Under the pieces are notes generated by a model. It ran no database searches, had not been told where the DNA came from, and worked only from the letters and a program-made list of their open reading frames with translations. Positions 1 to 8,753 of a stretch of DNA of 64,000 nucleotides are shown here, piece by piece. Source of the stretch: Penium margaritaceum (Eukaryota; Streptophyta; Zygnematophyceae; Desmidiales; Peniaceae); NCBI GenBank assembly GCA_023375785.1, contig SZWC01000031.1, positions 370,415-434,414 on the forward strand, read 5' to 3'. Each line of letters begins with the position of its first letter. Within the stretch, counting starts at the first letter, position 1. A program made the translations under genes and the position numbers.

Positions 1-60
1 CAACCACAACCACAACCACAACCACAACCACAACCATAACCACAACCACGACCACAACCA
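1..60. repeat. (CAACCA)n hexanucleotide microsatellite
   Basis: About ten units of CAACCA with a few single-base variants (TAACCA, CGACCA), fading out after position 60. It lies just beyond a candidate splice donor of the minus-strand host gene, so it probably sits in that gene's first intron. Read as protein on the minus strand it would give an implausible valine run, which supports the intron reading. Confidence 0.9.
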
Positions 61-81
61 TAACTGCAATTGCAACCGCAC

Positions 82-493
82 CTGCAGCTTCAGTGCAGAG
101 TTGCGCCACGCTGCTCTTGCCCTCCTTCTCCTTCTCCTTCTCCTTCTCTTTCTCTCTATCTTTCGCTTGCTCCGCTGCGGAATTCCACCGATCTTTGCTT
201 GCCCCATCCCCATACCCATCCCCGCCCCCGTCTCCACCACCCTCGCCATCATCGCCACCGTCGTCTGCCTCCGCGTCCTTCGATCCAGCAGCCGCCGCAG
301 AGTCGCCGTTGGGGCCACTGGCAGCAGTAGCGGCCGCAGCAGCAGCGGCGGCACGTTTGAGGGTGAGCATGTTGGCCACGATTTGCTCTAGCTCGCGCCT
401 CTTCTGCTGCAGCTCCCAGTACAGGTCCTCCTCCTCCTCTTCCTGCTGCTGCTGCTGCTGCTGCTGCTGAGAGGTGGGTGGTGGGGCCGACAT
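82..493 (-). CDS. First coding exon of an unrecognised host protein (partial)
   Basis: I do not recognise this protein. On the minus strand an ATG at 493, in a good plant context (GCCATGTC), opens a frame of 137 codons. In order it shows a proline-rich start (MSAPPPTS), nine glutamines, five glutamates, and a short charged helix likely to form a coiled coil (LYWELQQKRRELEQIVANML, residues about 24-43). Then come an alanine run, an acidic Gly/Asp-rich stretch, and a Lys/Glu repeat (EKEKEKEKEKE). There is no signal peptide or membrane segment. At 82/81 the sequence reads CTGCAG|GTGCGG on the minus strand, a good splice donor, and the reading beyond it is only a microsatellite, so I end the exon there (phase 1). 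Codon use is GC-rich and free of the decay seen in the retroelements. The composition suggests a nuclear, partly disordered protein with a dimerising helix; that is inference only. The rest of the gene lies left of the window. Confidence 0.6.
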
Positions 494-920
494 GGCAATG
501 GACGATGCTCAAGCAGTGGCAGTAACTGTAGCTGTAGCTGTAGCAGCTGGTATTGGCGGTAGCAGTGGCTGCGGCCGCAGCTGTTGGACCAAAAAAACCT
601 CCGACAAGACTTGGCCAGCAGGTTAGCACGAGCACACAAACCAAAGGAGGAAAACCACAATACAAAACACGCGCACTGAACACGCGTGGAACGATACGGA
701 ATGGTTGTCGCGCTGCAGCAGTGCAGCGCCGGCTGCCGCCACCGCCGCCTTCGCAGTGCGTTGTCCGCGGATGATCGTCCACCTGTCGTGGGGAGGAGGA
801 AGCGGCAGATGCTGCTGCTGCAGGTGTACTCGTTTAGGCGGGGAGTCGGTACAAGACAAACGCAAATAGGGGGCGGTTCCGAAATCGACGAAATAGTCTG
901 GGCACCGTGTTGATATACCC
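494..920 (-). promoter_or_regulatory. Probable 5' UTR and core promoter of the host gene
   Basis: GC-rich DNA directly upstream of the minus-strand ATG at 493. It includes a short CTGTAG repeat near 526-545 and CGG/CTG-rich segments. A TATA-like GGGTATATCAAC lies at about 909-920 on the minus strand, which would place transcription start near 880. The TATA call is weak. Open frames on either strand here are short, repetitive and not convincing as genes. Confidence 0.3.
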
Positions 921-2082
921 GAGATTTTTAGGCGAAGGTAACATCTGGATGAAAAGGTAGCTCGCTACAGCAATGCGATTTTCCTTCCGTCATGAACTTC
1001 GCAAACGTTCGATTTTGCACATACTGGGACCTATCCTTGGGATTACATGGAACAGGGTTGACAGGTTCACCGGAAGAGACGAGCATTGTCCTACCATCTC
1101 GCTAGCTCATGATGTTCATCCTTTTTCTCTCTTTATGGTGTTCCTATTATTTACCTGGGCATTTTCGAGAACTCAACATTTTTCAAAACAATTCCTTGTC
1201 TGAATATGAAAAGAGGACATGTCTCGTTTCCTCGTAAAAACTCATGCAATCACTTCTAGACCCGTCTTTTTCAAAATTTTCCAAAAGTTTTTAAAAACAC
1301 TATTGTAATGCTCCTTTCTGAACACGTGCTTTCCGATGATACGCGGTTTTCCTAACATCACGAGGCAAATCCTAGTCGCTCGATGGAAAAATCGCAAACA
1401 TCGCAGTGGCTGCTAAAGATGTCCCTGCGATGAAAATCTATGCCAGTCGGCGAGATCTACCAGATGCCAACAAAGCATGGAGGCCAGGCAAAAATGCAAC
1501 ACTCGTGTGTTTGGTACCGACTGTTGCAACGAAACAGCCTCCATCACCATCCAGATGATGTCCCCTCCAGGACATCAACACGGTGCCTTATAGTCTATCT
1601 TCATCGAGCGGGAACGAAATTGGCTCTCACGAGGTTGGCCGTCTACGTCGCGTACTGGCCGTCTGCTTTTCGACGCTTTTGCGACGTCGCAACAGATTTC
1701 TCTCGTAGTTAAGATCGATTAAATAGTTAGAGGCCGGGTTATTGATTATTTAGTTCGAAGTAATCGACAAAACGACTGAAGCACTTCAGAGTAAGACTAA
1801 TTGGTCAGCGTTTTCAGGGCCTTTTCACGGTTAATGTTTTACTTTACTCAACGATATGGATTGCGATAGCTCGCAAAGCTAATCTTTTGGAACTTCGTCG
1901 TTTGAATTTGAGCTTTCGAACATGACTTGTCGTTTCAAGAACGAAGAAGGGGGCTCCAACCCATTCCTTGCCACGCTACCACATGCGACTCGGTGCGCTT
2001 CGACGATGAGACACGGTCCACTGTGACACATGCTACACTTGAGAAGTTCGGGTCAAAAGTTCAAGTCTTCGTTGAAGCAATA
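921..2082. other. Unique intergenic DNA, nothing recognised
   Basis: No gene, RNA or transposon family recognised. Frames of 76 and 90 codons on the plus strand (973-1203 and 1440-1712) show no domain or compositional sign of coding. The sequence is not repeated elsewhere in the window, unlike nearly everything to the right of 2441. It separates the host promoter from the retroelement block. Confidence 0.5.
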
Positions 2083-2162
2083 GCATGGACTAATTAGTTA
2101 TGGACTTTAATTCAAAGTCCGTTTTGGCACGGGAAATTATCCCTTAACTAATTAGTCCATGC
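2083..2162. repeat. 80-bp palindromic element, MITE-like
   Basis: A perfect 18-bp inverted repeat, GCATGGACTAATTAGTTA at 2083-2100 and its complement at 2145-2162, encloses 44 bp. That interior itself holds a smaller inverted repeat (GGACTTT/AAAGTCC, 2102-2120). The arrangement resembles a very short non-autonomous DNA transposon or a foldback. No clear target duplication is visible at its edges, so the class is open. Confidence 0.45.
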
Positions 2163-2440
2163 GTGGACTAAATAGTCACCCGCCAGCGGCTGATTATTGA
2201 GTCCATGCGCTTAAAAATTCCACTTTGAACTGAGAACTACTTAGTCGATCTTGGAACCCCCTGGAGCGGAGAGGTTTTTTTTGTGGCCAAATACCTAGGG
2301 TGCCCATAAAACTCAAAGTGTGACTGCCATTCGCCCCAGCCCGAAATGAGGCTCGCTCGCGGCATATGTCGATGTCATGGGTCGGGTCTCCAGCTCCTGC
2401 ACTTACGTCAACGTCGTAGTTCACACAATGGTGTCCACAG
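2163..2440. other. Junction DNA between unique sequence and CopA copy A1
   Basis: No gene recognised. It does not match the CopA sequence that would normally follow the gag zinc knuckle, so A1 ends at about 2440 and this stretch belongs to the flanking DNA. A minus-strand frame crosses the border but is CopA gag only on its right side. Confidence 0.4.
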
Positions 2441-3216
2441 CTCGCTCGAAGATGCCCAAGTTTGCCACAGTTCTGGCACTTCCTAGGACGCTTTGAACCC
2501 TTTCCACCACCACCATTGCCTCTTCCTCGACCGCCACCACTTCCGCTACCGCTCTGAGCTGAAGAGGAGTTGTTGCCATGACCACTGTACTGTGTAACAT
2601 GGGTTGAAATGTAATCCTCACTACCGCTAAAATGCATGGCCTCGTTGCGTACGTACTCGGCCACTGTCACATACGTCAAATCCTCCTCCTTCCAACCGCC
2701 AAAGACGGTGATTAGAGGACCCTATCTTTCAGGTAGCGCCATGAGGAGGATCATGGCATGCACGTTGGTGTCGATCTCCCTGTTCATTTGAGTCACTTGG
2801 TTTAGCGGTCCTTCAAACTACAATGGGAAGTCGAGAGTCAACTCTCCCTTGCTCACCCTCATCAAAAATAGCTTTTGAAAGATGAAGAGGCGGTTTGCAA
2901 GAGCCGTTGATTGATGTACACGTGCACGCTTCTCATAAGCCTTTGATGTATGTGTGATACCTAGGAGTTGGACATGCTGTGACTCATGCACTGATGTCAC
3001 AAGAATCGCAAGCGCCATGTCATTTTTGACATACCACACTTCATATCTAGCATCTGTTTTTAGAGATTCAACCTCTTCTCCAAGGAACATCTTCAAGTAA
3101 CCACGCACCGTAATGACAATCTCAAATTGCCATTTCCACAAGGGAAAACCTATCCCTATGAACTCTGATATCCCACCGTTGACCTGCTCAAGCGTGAGCG
3201 TCGTACGTGTTGTCAT
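2441..3216 (-). pseudogene. CopA gag remnant (copy A1)
   Basis: Gag of a Copia element. The start is the ATG at 3216, shared by the other CopA copies, preceded by the family's GAAGTAGT-type leader end. The N-terminal part carries the CopA signature FPLWKWQFEI and is followed by the helical gag domain. The C-terminal part has a Gly/Ser-rich linker and a CX2CX4HX4C zinc knuckle (CQNCGKLGHLRASC). In life this protein would form the virus-like particle and bind RNA. Broken; not expressed as a whole protein. Confidence 0.75.
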
Positions 3217-3553
3217 ACTACTTATCTAAGGTGATGTAGGTTGTTGTTTGCTACCCGTTTCGAAGGTGCATATCCGTTACTTTCCCCTCAGCCGTTGATC
3301 ACCTCCAAACGAGGAAGAACACAGTCTAGCGAACCCAGGGTCGTCCCTCCAAGGGCAGAGCTTATCCTGCTTAGGACCCAAGGGTCGTACCTCCAAGGGC
3401 AGAGCTTATCCTTGGCCCTTGTTCGCTAAGTGCCAGCACACGCCGTTGGAGCCGATGGAGCAGATGGAGTAGATGGAGTTGATGGAGCTGATGCGCACTA
3501 CAAGACAAAGAGGACAAGAGAGCGCGTAGAAGCGTGCCTTACAACTAGTCACG

Positions 3554-3568
3554 TTGGGCCCATAACCC
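3554..3568 (-). promoter_or_regulatory. Half-tRNA-type primer binding site of A1
   Basis: 14 of 15 bases match the complement of the anticodon-stem region of plant initiator-Met tRNA. It lies 2 bp outside the LTR end. Confidence 0.6.
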
Positions 3569-3979
3569 TTTGTTAGCCGGCCTGAGGCAACGTAGTAGAA
3601 AACAAGGCCGACACAATGGCACTTGATGTCCGCTCCTCATATTGCTACTAGGAGGAGATAATACCCTCAGAATCACGGTTCAACACTCAGCACTTCATAA
3701 GGATCACATCCTTGCATTGTGTCCTTAGCACTTGGTGACTTTTGCACGAGGAGCTAACTCCTAGGGCTTAGACCAACCAATGTTTCAATAGTGTCTGCCT
3801 CTGGTGGACGGCTCTATGAGGAGTCTCAAAGGTAAGAACTCTTATCAATGACGGGCAAATGACTCGTTCTTATAGTCCTACAGCCAGCCTCTAGCCCAGG
3901 CGCGTAGTCGCTCCTTGGATGAGCCACTTTGGGGGCAATCTAGATTGCATCATCCCCCTTGCGTACATGGCGCTCCCTG

Positions 3980-4750
3980 TGTGAACCGGGCTCGGTGTGC
4001 TAGCCTCAACCGGATGGTGGAGGCACCAACCGGTGGCAACGGCGACCAAGGGGAGGCCGGTGCACACCAATCCGGCGTTGCGGAAGCGTAGGGTCGTCTT
4101 GGGGAAGCACGGAAACACGTGTGGCACAGTGGGAGTAAACTGTACTTGTTCTCTCAAGTGTCAACATACAAGACTATATGTACATGATGACACATCCTAG
4201 GCGACCCGAGGTCGCCGAGCCGTGCGCGGCTCCATATGGGCCTGGGATGAGCGTTATTACCCAAGCATCAGGTAGCTCATCTTCCCAGCTTTCCAACGTA
4301 CCAAGAATTGCATCATTCCGTGGAGGAACAGCCGAGATATGGCCGTTTCAGTGAACCACGGCAATCTGCCGCTGGCAGCACCACTAGCGGCGGTGACGGC
4401 CGCCCGAAGCGCCCTTGCTGGAAATAACACATCGGGGCGCCATTCCGAAGCGCCCTTGGCCTTCAATGATCCTTGATTCATTGACTAGCTGGGCCCCAAG
4501 GCGCGCTTTGGCTTTCTTGGGTCTTCCGAGGGTCGAGCCTTGGTCCGTGGGGATGAATTCCCGTCACCTGTTTTCCCCTCGGCCGATCCAACCTTAAGCC
4601 GGGCGTAACTTCCTCAATTCTTGATGGATCGACCCCGTTCTTGGGTCAATCTCGCATGGTTTTTCCTGTAGATTCCAAATCCTTAGTCAGATCATACATT
4701 CAAGGAAGCATCAAGCCGAGATTAGTGCCGTTGGCACTGTCCGGCTTACA
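3980..4750 (-). repeat. Chromovirus 3' LTR
   Basis: 771-bp LTR. Its inner edge abuts the polypurine tract and its outer edge abuts the CopA LTR it entered. Confidence 0.9.
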
Positions 4751-4765
4751 CTACCCCCCCTTTCT
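4751..4765 (-). promoter_or_regulatory. Chromovirus polypurine tract
   Basis: AGAAAGGGGGGTAG on the minus strand, directly before the 3' LTR. This is the usual plus-strand primer site. Confidence 0.8.
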
Positions 4766-5954
4766 AGGAGCGAGCCGTCCCGGTTCGCTCTTGGTACTCC
4801 CGGAGGATGGCATTCACCCCGCCAACGTTGAAGTTGCAAGCATGCTCCCATGAGTTGTGGGCCGCATCATAGCCCGTCCACTTGACCACATACTCCCACC
4901 CACGGCCACGACGACGGTGGTCAGGGATGGCCTCCACCTCAAACTCTTGCTCGCCCTCGATCACCACTGGAGGGGGAGGCTGACAACTGCGGCCAGGAAA
5001 ATGCTGAGCCGGATCATGGTAGAGCTTGAGTTTGGAGATGTGGAACACGTCGTGGACTGGTATGGAAGGCGGGAGAGCCAACCGCGCCACCACGGGTGTC
5101 CGCATTTCGAGCACCTCGAACGGAACAAGCCATCGGGGTTTCAACTTGTCTAACCGGACCCCGCGAAGCTTGACATGCGCGCTGTTGAGAAGCACGCAAT
5201 CACCGACCTTGAATGTTGCGTCTGCGCGTCGGCGGTCCGCTTGTACTTTCTGCTGCTCTTGCGCCTTCTTCAATGCATGCCGCGTCGCCGCCCAAATCTG
5301 CTGGAAGTCACGTGTGGTAGACTCCACCGCGGGCAGGTTGCTAGCGACGTGTAAACTGAGGGGCGTGGCGGGCACCGTCCCGTTCACCACCTCAAATGGC
5401 GCCTTGCCGGTGGAGTCGGACGTGGCGGAGTTGTATGCCAATTCAGCGACCGGCAATCGCTGGTCCCATGCCGTCTCGTCCGGATCACCCACTGTACGGA
5501 GGAGCTGCTCCAACTTCTGGTTCGTCCGCTCCGTTTGCCCGTCAGTTTGAGGATGAAAACTGGTCGGAAGCTGCACCTTGCTGCCGCACCGCTCCATGAG
5601 TTCTCGCCAGAACTTGCTTGTGAAACGCGGGTCACGGTCGCTCACAATGGACCGCGGCACGCCATGAAGACGCACCACGTGTTTGAGGAACAGCCGAGCC
5701 GTGCCTTCCGCGCTCACCGTATCACGCGTCGCAATGAAGTGCGACATCTTGCTGAAGCGATCCACCACCACCAACACCGCATTGTGGCCTGTCGCTGTCG
5801 TTGGTAAGCCCGTGATGAAATCCATGGAGATGTCCTGCCACGGCTGCTTGGGGATGGGCAAGGGTTGGAGGAGACCCGGGGTCTTTGTCCTCCTTGCCTT
5901 GTGGCGTTGGCACACGTCACAACTCCGGCAGAATTCAGCCACCTCCGACGACAT
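4764..5954 (-). pseudogene. Chromovirus integrase with C-terminal chromodomain
   Basis: A 396-codon open stretch ending next to the polypurine tract. Near its start lies the CDVCQRHK part of the zinc-binding domain. The catalytic core follows, with the first Asp in DISMDFITGLP, the second in VSDRDPRF, and the Glu in QTDGQTERTNQ. A GPY/F-like C-terminal region precedes a chromodomain (EFEVEAI...WEYVVKWTGY...NSWEH) at about residues 335-385. Chromodomains of plant chromoviruses are thought to steer integration to heterochromatin. This fits its landing in an older retroelement. Part of a polyprotein that is no longer whole. Confidence 0.9.
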
Positions 5955-5963
5955 GGTTGGCCA

Positions 5964-7300
5964 TCAAAAGAAGCGAGCCACCGTCTTCAATGTTTTGTCG
6001 ACGGAGAAGTGACCACTCGGGCCACTGTCATGGCACTCCTCCAAAATCAGCTGCCGAAGCGCGGGCACCGCGGGAACCACCACCTGTTGCGTGCCGCGCC
6101 GTCGCCAATACGGCGCCTCAAAGAAAAATCTCCGAGCGTCGTACTCCCCATGCGCCTCGTATCCCTCCGTGAAGAGCTTCGCAAGGAAGGCATCCTCGTG
6201 GATGGTGAGAGACGCGACCCGCATCATCAGGTCCGGTCGCCGTGAGAGTGCGTCGGCTGTGTTGATGCGACCCGGCCGGTACACGATCTCGTAGTCGAAG
6301 TGCGACTCGAGGTACTCCACCCAACGCGCTTGCCGCCGACTCAGGTTCGGCTGCGTCTTGAAGTACTTTAACGCGTGGTGGTCGGTGCAGACCGTGCACT
6401 TCCGCGCCTTGAGGTAGCAGTACCAGTTTTTGAAGGCTGTGACCACGGCGAGCATCTCCTTGTCATGGGTGGCGTAGTTCAGCTCCGCTCCGCGCAACTT
6501 GCGCGAGTAGTAGGCGACCGGTTGCGACTCGTTGCCAAAGTCCTGCAAAAGGATTCCACCAATGGCCAGGTCCGATGCATCCGTCGCCATTTCAAACTCA
6601 CGGCCGCTGTCGGCCAAGTGCAAGGCCGGCGCGGAGGTCAGAGCCCGTTTGAGATTCTCAAAGGCTTCTTGTTCGCTAACTCCCCAACTCCACTCGCGAT
6701 CCTTGCGAGTGAGACTGGAGAGTGGCGTTGACACTCCCGCATAGCCAAGGATAAACCTGCGGTAGTAGTTGCAAAAACCAAGGAACACTTGCACATCCTG
6801 CATACTGCGCAACTTCGGCCACTCTTGCACGGCTGATACCTTGCACGGGTCCATGGCAATCTGTCCATTGCCAATTATGTGTCCAAGGAATTCAACTTTC
6901 CCCACCGCGAACTCACACTTAGAGAGTTTTGCAAAAAAAATTCTCCTTCTTCAAAATCTCGAGGACCTTCTTCACATGCTCCTCATGCTCCTTCGCCGTC
7001 TTGCTATACACCAAGATGTCGTCGAGGTACACCACCACGAAGTCATCCAAGTACGGCCTAAAGATATTGTTCATCGCCGCCATGAAGGTGGCCGGCGCAT
7101 TGGTCAACCCGAAAGGCATCACAAGGAACTCGTAGTGACCATAGCGGGTGCGGAAGGCCGTCTTTTCCACATCATCTGCTGCGATGCGGATCTGGTGGTA
7201 GCCGGAACGGAGGTCGATCTTTATGAAGAAGCGAGCCGCACGGAGCTGATCGAAGAGCTCCTCAGCTCGTGGAAGTGGGTACCGGTTCTTGATTGAGATA
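5964..7300 (-). pseudogene. Chromovirus reverse transcriptase and RNase H region
   Basis: Reverse transcriptase core with [12 protein letters not shown] and the catalytic [11 protein letters not shown] box. The connection domain follows, then gypsy RNase H with ATDAS, HDKEMLAV and the TDHHAL motif, and then the start of the integrase zinc domain (ECHDSGPSGHFS). The enzymes copy element RNA into DNA and remove the template. Similarity to plant chromovirus pol is clear; the frame is broken. Confidence 0.9.
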
Positions 7301-7525
7301 CTCGTTCTGCTTCTCCAACAGGTCCATCTTGGCCTGCATGTCGGCGAGCAACTTCTGCAACGCTGCGGTTGCTGTTACTTCGCCTTGCGCGTCAAACGCC
7401 GCGGCCATCGAGGACGAGCCAGTTGAAGTCATCTTCACATCCGGTACAACTTCTTCCTGAACGGGTCCTCCGGTTACCGCCTTGTCACCGGAGTGCGTGG
7501 ATGGCCCTGGGCACGGATCCGCCAA
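7262..7525 (-). pseudogene. Chromovirus gag N-terminal region
   Basis: The ATG at 7525 opens an 87-codon frame ending in a coiled-coil-like segment ([18 protein letters not shown]), typical of the start of plant gypsy gag proteins. It lies about 80 bp inside the primer binding site, where gag is expected. No later gag domains are recognised. Confidence 0.6.
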
Positions 7526-7601
7526 GGAGACGAGATGCGTGCTGGTCTACGCTGACCAAGAGAGGTTGCCACGTAGAAGATTGTGCCCCTGAGCCAAGGG
7601 T

Positions 7602-7614
7602 GGCTCTGATACCA
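7602..7614 (-). promoter_or_regulatory. Chromovirus primer binding site (initiator-Met tRNA 3' end)
   Basis: The minus strand reads TGGTATCAGAGCC, the full 13-nt complement of the plant initiator-Met tRNA 3' end, 2 bp from the 5' LTR. Confidence 0.92.
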
Positions 7615-7616
7615 AG

Positions 7617-8387
7617 TGCGAACCAGGCTCGGTGTGCTAGCCTCAACCGGATGGTGGAGGCACCAACCGGTGGCAACGGCGACCAAGGGGAGGCGGGTGC
7701 ACACCAACCCGGCGTTGCGGAAGCGTAGGGTCATCTTGGGGAAGCACGGAAACATGTGTGGCACAGTGGGAGTAAACTGTACTTGTTCTCTCAAGTGTCA
7801 ACATACAAGACTATATGTACATGATGACACATCCTAGGCGACCCGAGGTCGCCGAGCCGTGCGCGGCTCCATATGGGCCTGGGATCAGCGTTATTGCCCA
7901 AGAATCATGTAGCGCATCTTCCCAGCTTTTCAACGCACCAAGAATCGCATCATTCCGTGGAGGAACGGCCGAGATATGACCATTTCAGTGAACCACGACA
8001 ATCTGCTGCTGGCAGCACCACTAGCGACGGTGACGGCCGCCCGAAGCGCCCTTGCTGGAAATAACACATCGGGGCGCCATTCCGAAGCGCCCTTGGCCCT
8101 CAATGATCCTTGATTCGCTGACTAGCTGGGCCCCAAGGCGCGCTTTGGCTTTGTTGGGTCTTCCGAGGGTCGAGCCTTGGTCCGTGCGGATGAATTCCCG
8201 TCACCCGTTTTCCCCTCGTCCGGTCCAACCTTGAGCCGGGCGTAACTTCCTCAATTCTTGATGGATCGACCCCGTTCTTGGGTCGATCTCGCACGGTTTT
8301 TCCTGTAGATTCCAAATCCACATTCAGATCATACATTCAAGGAAGCATCAAGCCGAGATCAGTGCCGTTGGCACTGTCCGGCTTACA
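7617..8387 (-). repeat. Chromovirus 5' LTR
   Basis: 771 bp, the same length as the 3' LTR and about 95% identical by hand count. Confidence 0.9.
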
Positions 8388-8753
8388 GTCTGTGACCGCC
8401 AAGTGGCGCCAGCCACCAAGAAGGACTTTGGAATGTTCTAAGATGTCTCTTAGAACCTTCCTGTCCCCCTTTTGGTCACAAAGAAGATTAGTGATCGGGC
8501 TGGGATTTGACCTAGTGACCTCTTGCTCGAGAGACTAACTCTAGAACATCTAAGCCACAAGGAGTTCTCCTATGCAGTGTTTGCAGGCTATACTAACCAG
8601 TTTAGACCAAGAGAACTTGCTCCAAAGGAGCAGTGCATGCCTTGTCTATGCAGACCAGACTTAGAGGACTTACTCCAAGGGAGCAGTGCATGCCTACTTT
8701 GTCTTGTGCCTGTCCAAATGTCAGCTTTGGGAAAGGGGCAGATGGATTCAACA

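Larger units (their letters stand above)
3980..8387 (-). mobile_element. Ty3/gypsy chromovirus, young and nested in a CopA LTR
   Basis: Minus-strand LTR retrotransposon of 4408 bp. Its LTRs are exactly 771 bp each (3980-4750 and 7617-8387), TGTAAGCC...TTCGCA in element orientation. It has a polypurine tract (4751-4765), a primer site for the 3' end of initiator-Met tRNA (7602-7614), a gag N-terminal region, reverse transcriptase, RNase H, integrase and a C-terminal chromodomain. The interior (about 2.9 kb) is short for the family, and I see no gag zinc knuckle or protease. By eye the LTRs differ at about 35 of 771 sites (4-5%), mostly transitions. At a rice-like rate of 1.3e-8 per site per year that is very roughly 1.5-2 million years. 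Broken by a handful of changes; far younger than its neighbours. Confidence 0.9.
2441..8753 (-). mobile_element. CopA copy A1: Copia LTR retrotransposon, gag to 5' LTR, interrupted
   Basis: Decayed Ty1/Copia element on the minus strand. Parts present are gag (2441-3216), an untranslated leader (3217-3570) with a half-tRNA-type primer site (3554-3568), and the 5' LTR (3571-3979 plus 8388-8753). The LTR is split by the chromovirus at 3980-8387. Its outer end at 8753 is the canonical CopA terminus, and beyond it lies CopB integrase sequence. No pol or 3' LTR is present. It carries several breaks and is an old fossil. Confidence 0.75.
3571..8753 (-). repeat. CopA LTR of A1, split by a chromovirus
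   Basis: Two halves of a single CopA LTR (3571-3979 and 8388-8753, together about 775 bp) flank the chromovirus. Read on the plus strand the LTR starts with a TGTCAACC-like end and stops with a TCAACA-like end. The target duplication of the insert is decayed: CCCTG on the left, GTCTG on the right, each one step from CTCTG, which other CopA LTRs carry at this place. Confidence 0.75.

Noticed and set aside
249-782. 177-codon minus-strand frame overlapping the host exon
   Set aside because: Its composition is a shadow of the CTG/GGC-rich repeats in another frame. The frame starting at 493 has a better start context, orderly composition and a splice donor.
973-1203. 76-codon plus-strand frame with a hydrophobic stretch
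   Set aside because: No start context, domain or homolog that I recognise; length is within chance for this region.
3318-3415. Regularly spaced repeats as a CRISPR-like array
   Set aside because: Only two units of about 45 bp, present in every CopA leader, with no spacers; this is a leader duplication of a eukaryotic element.
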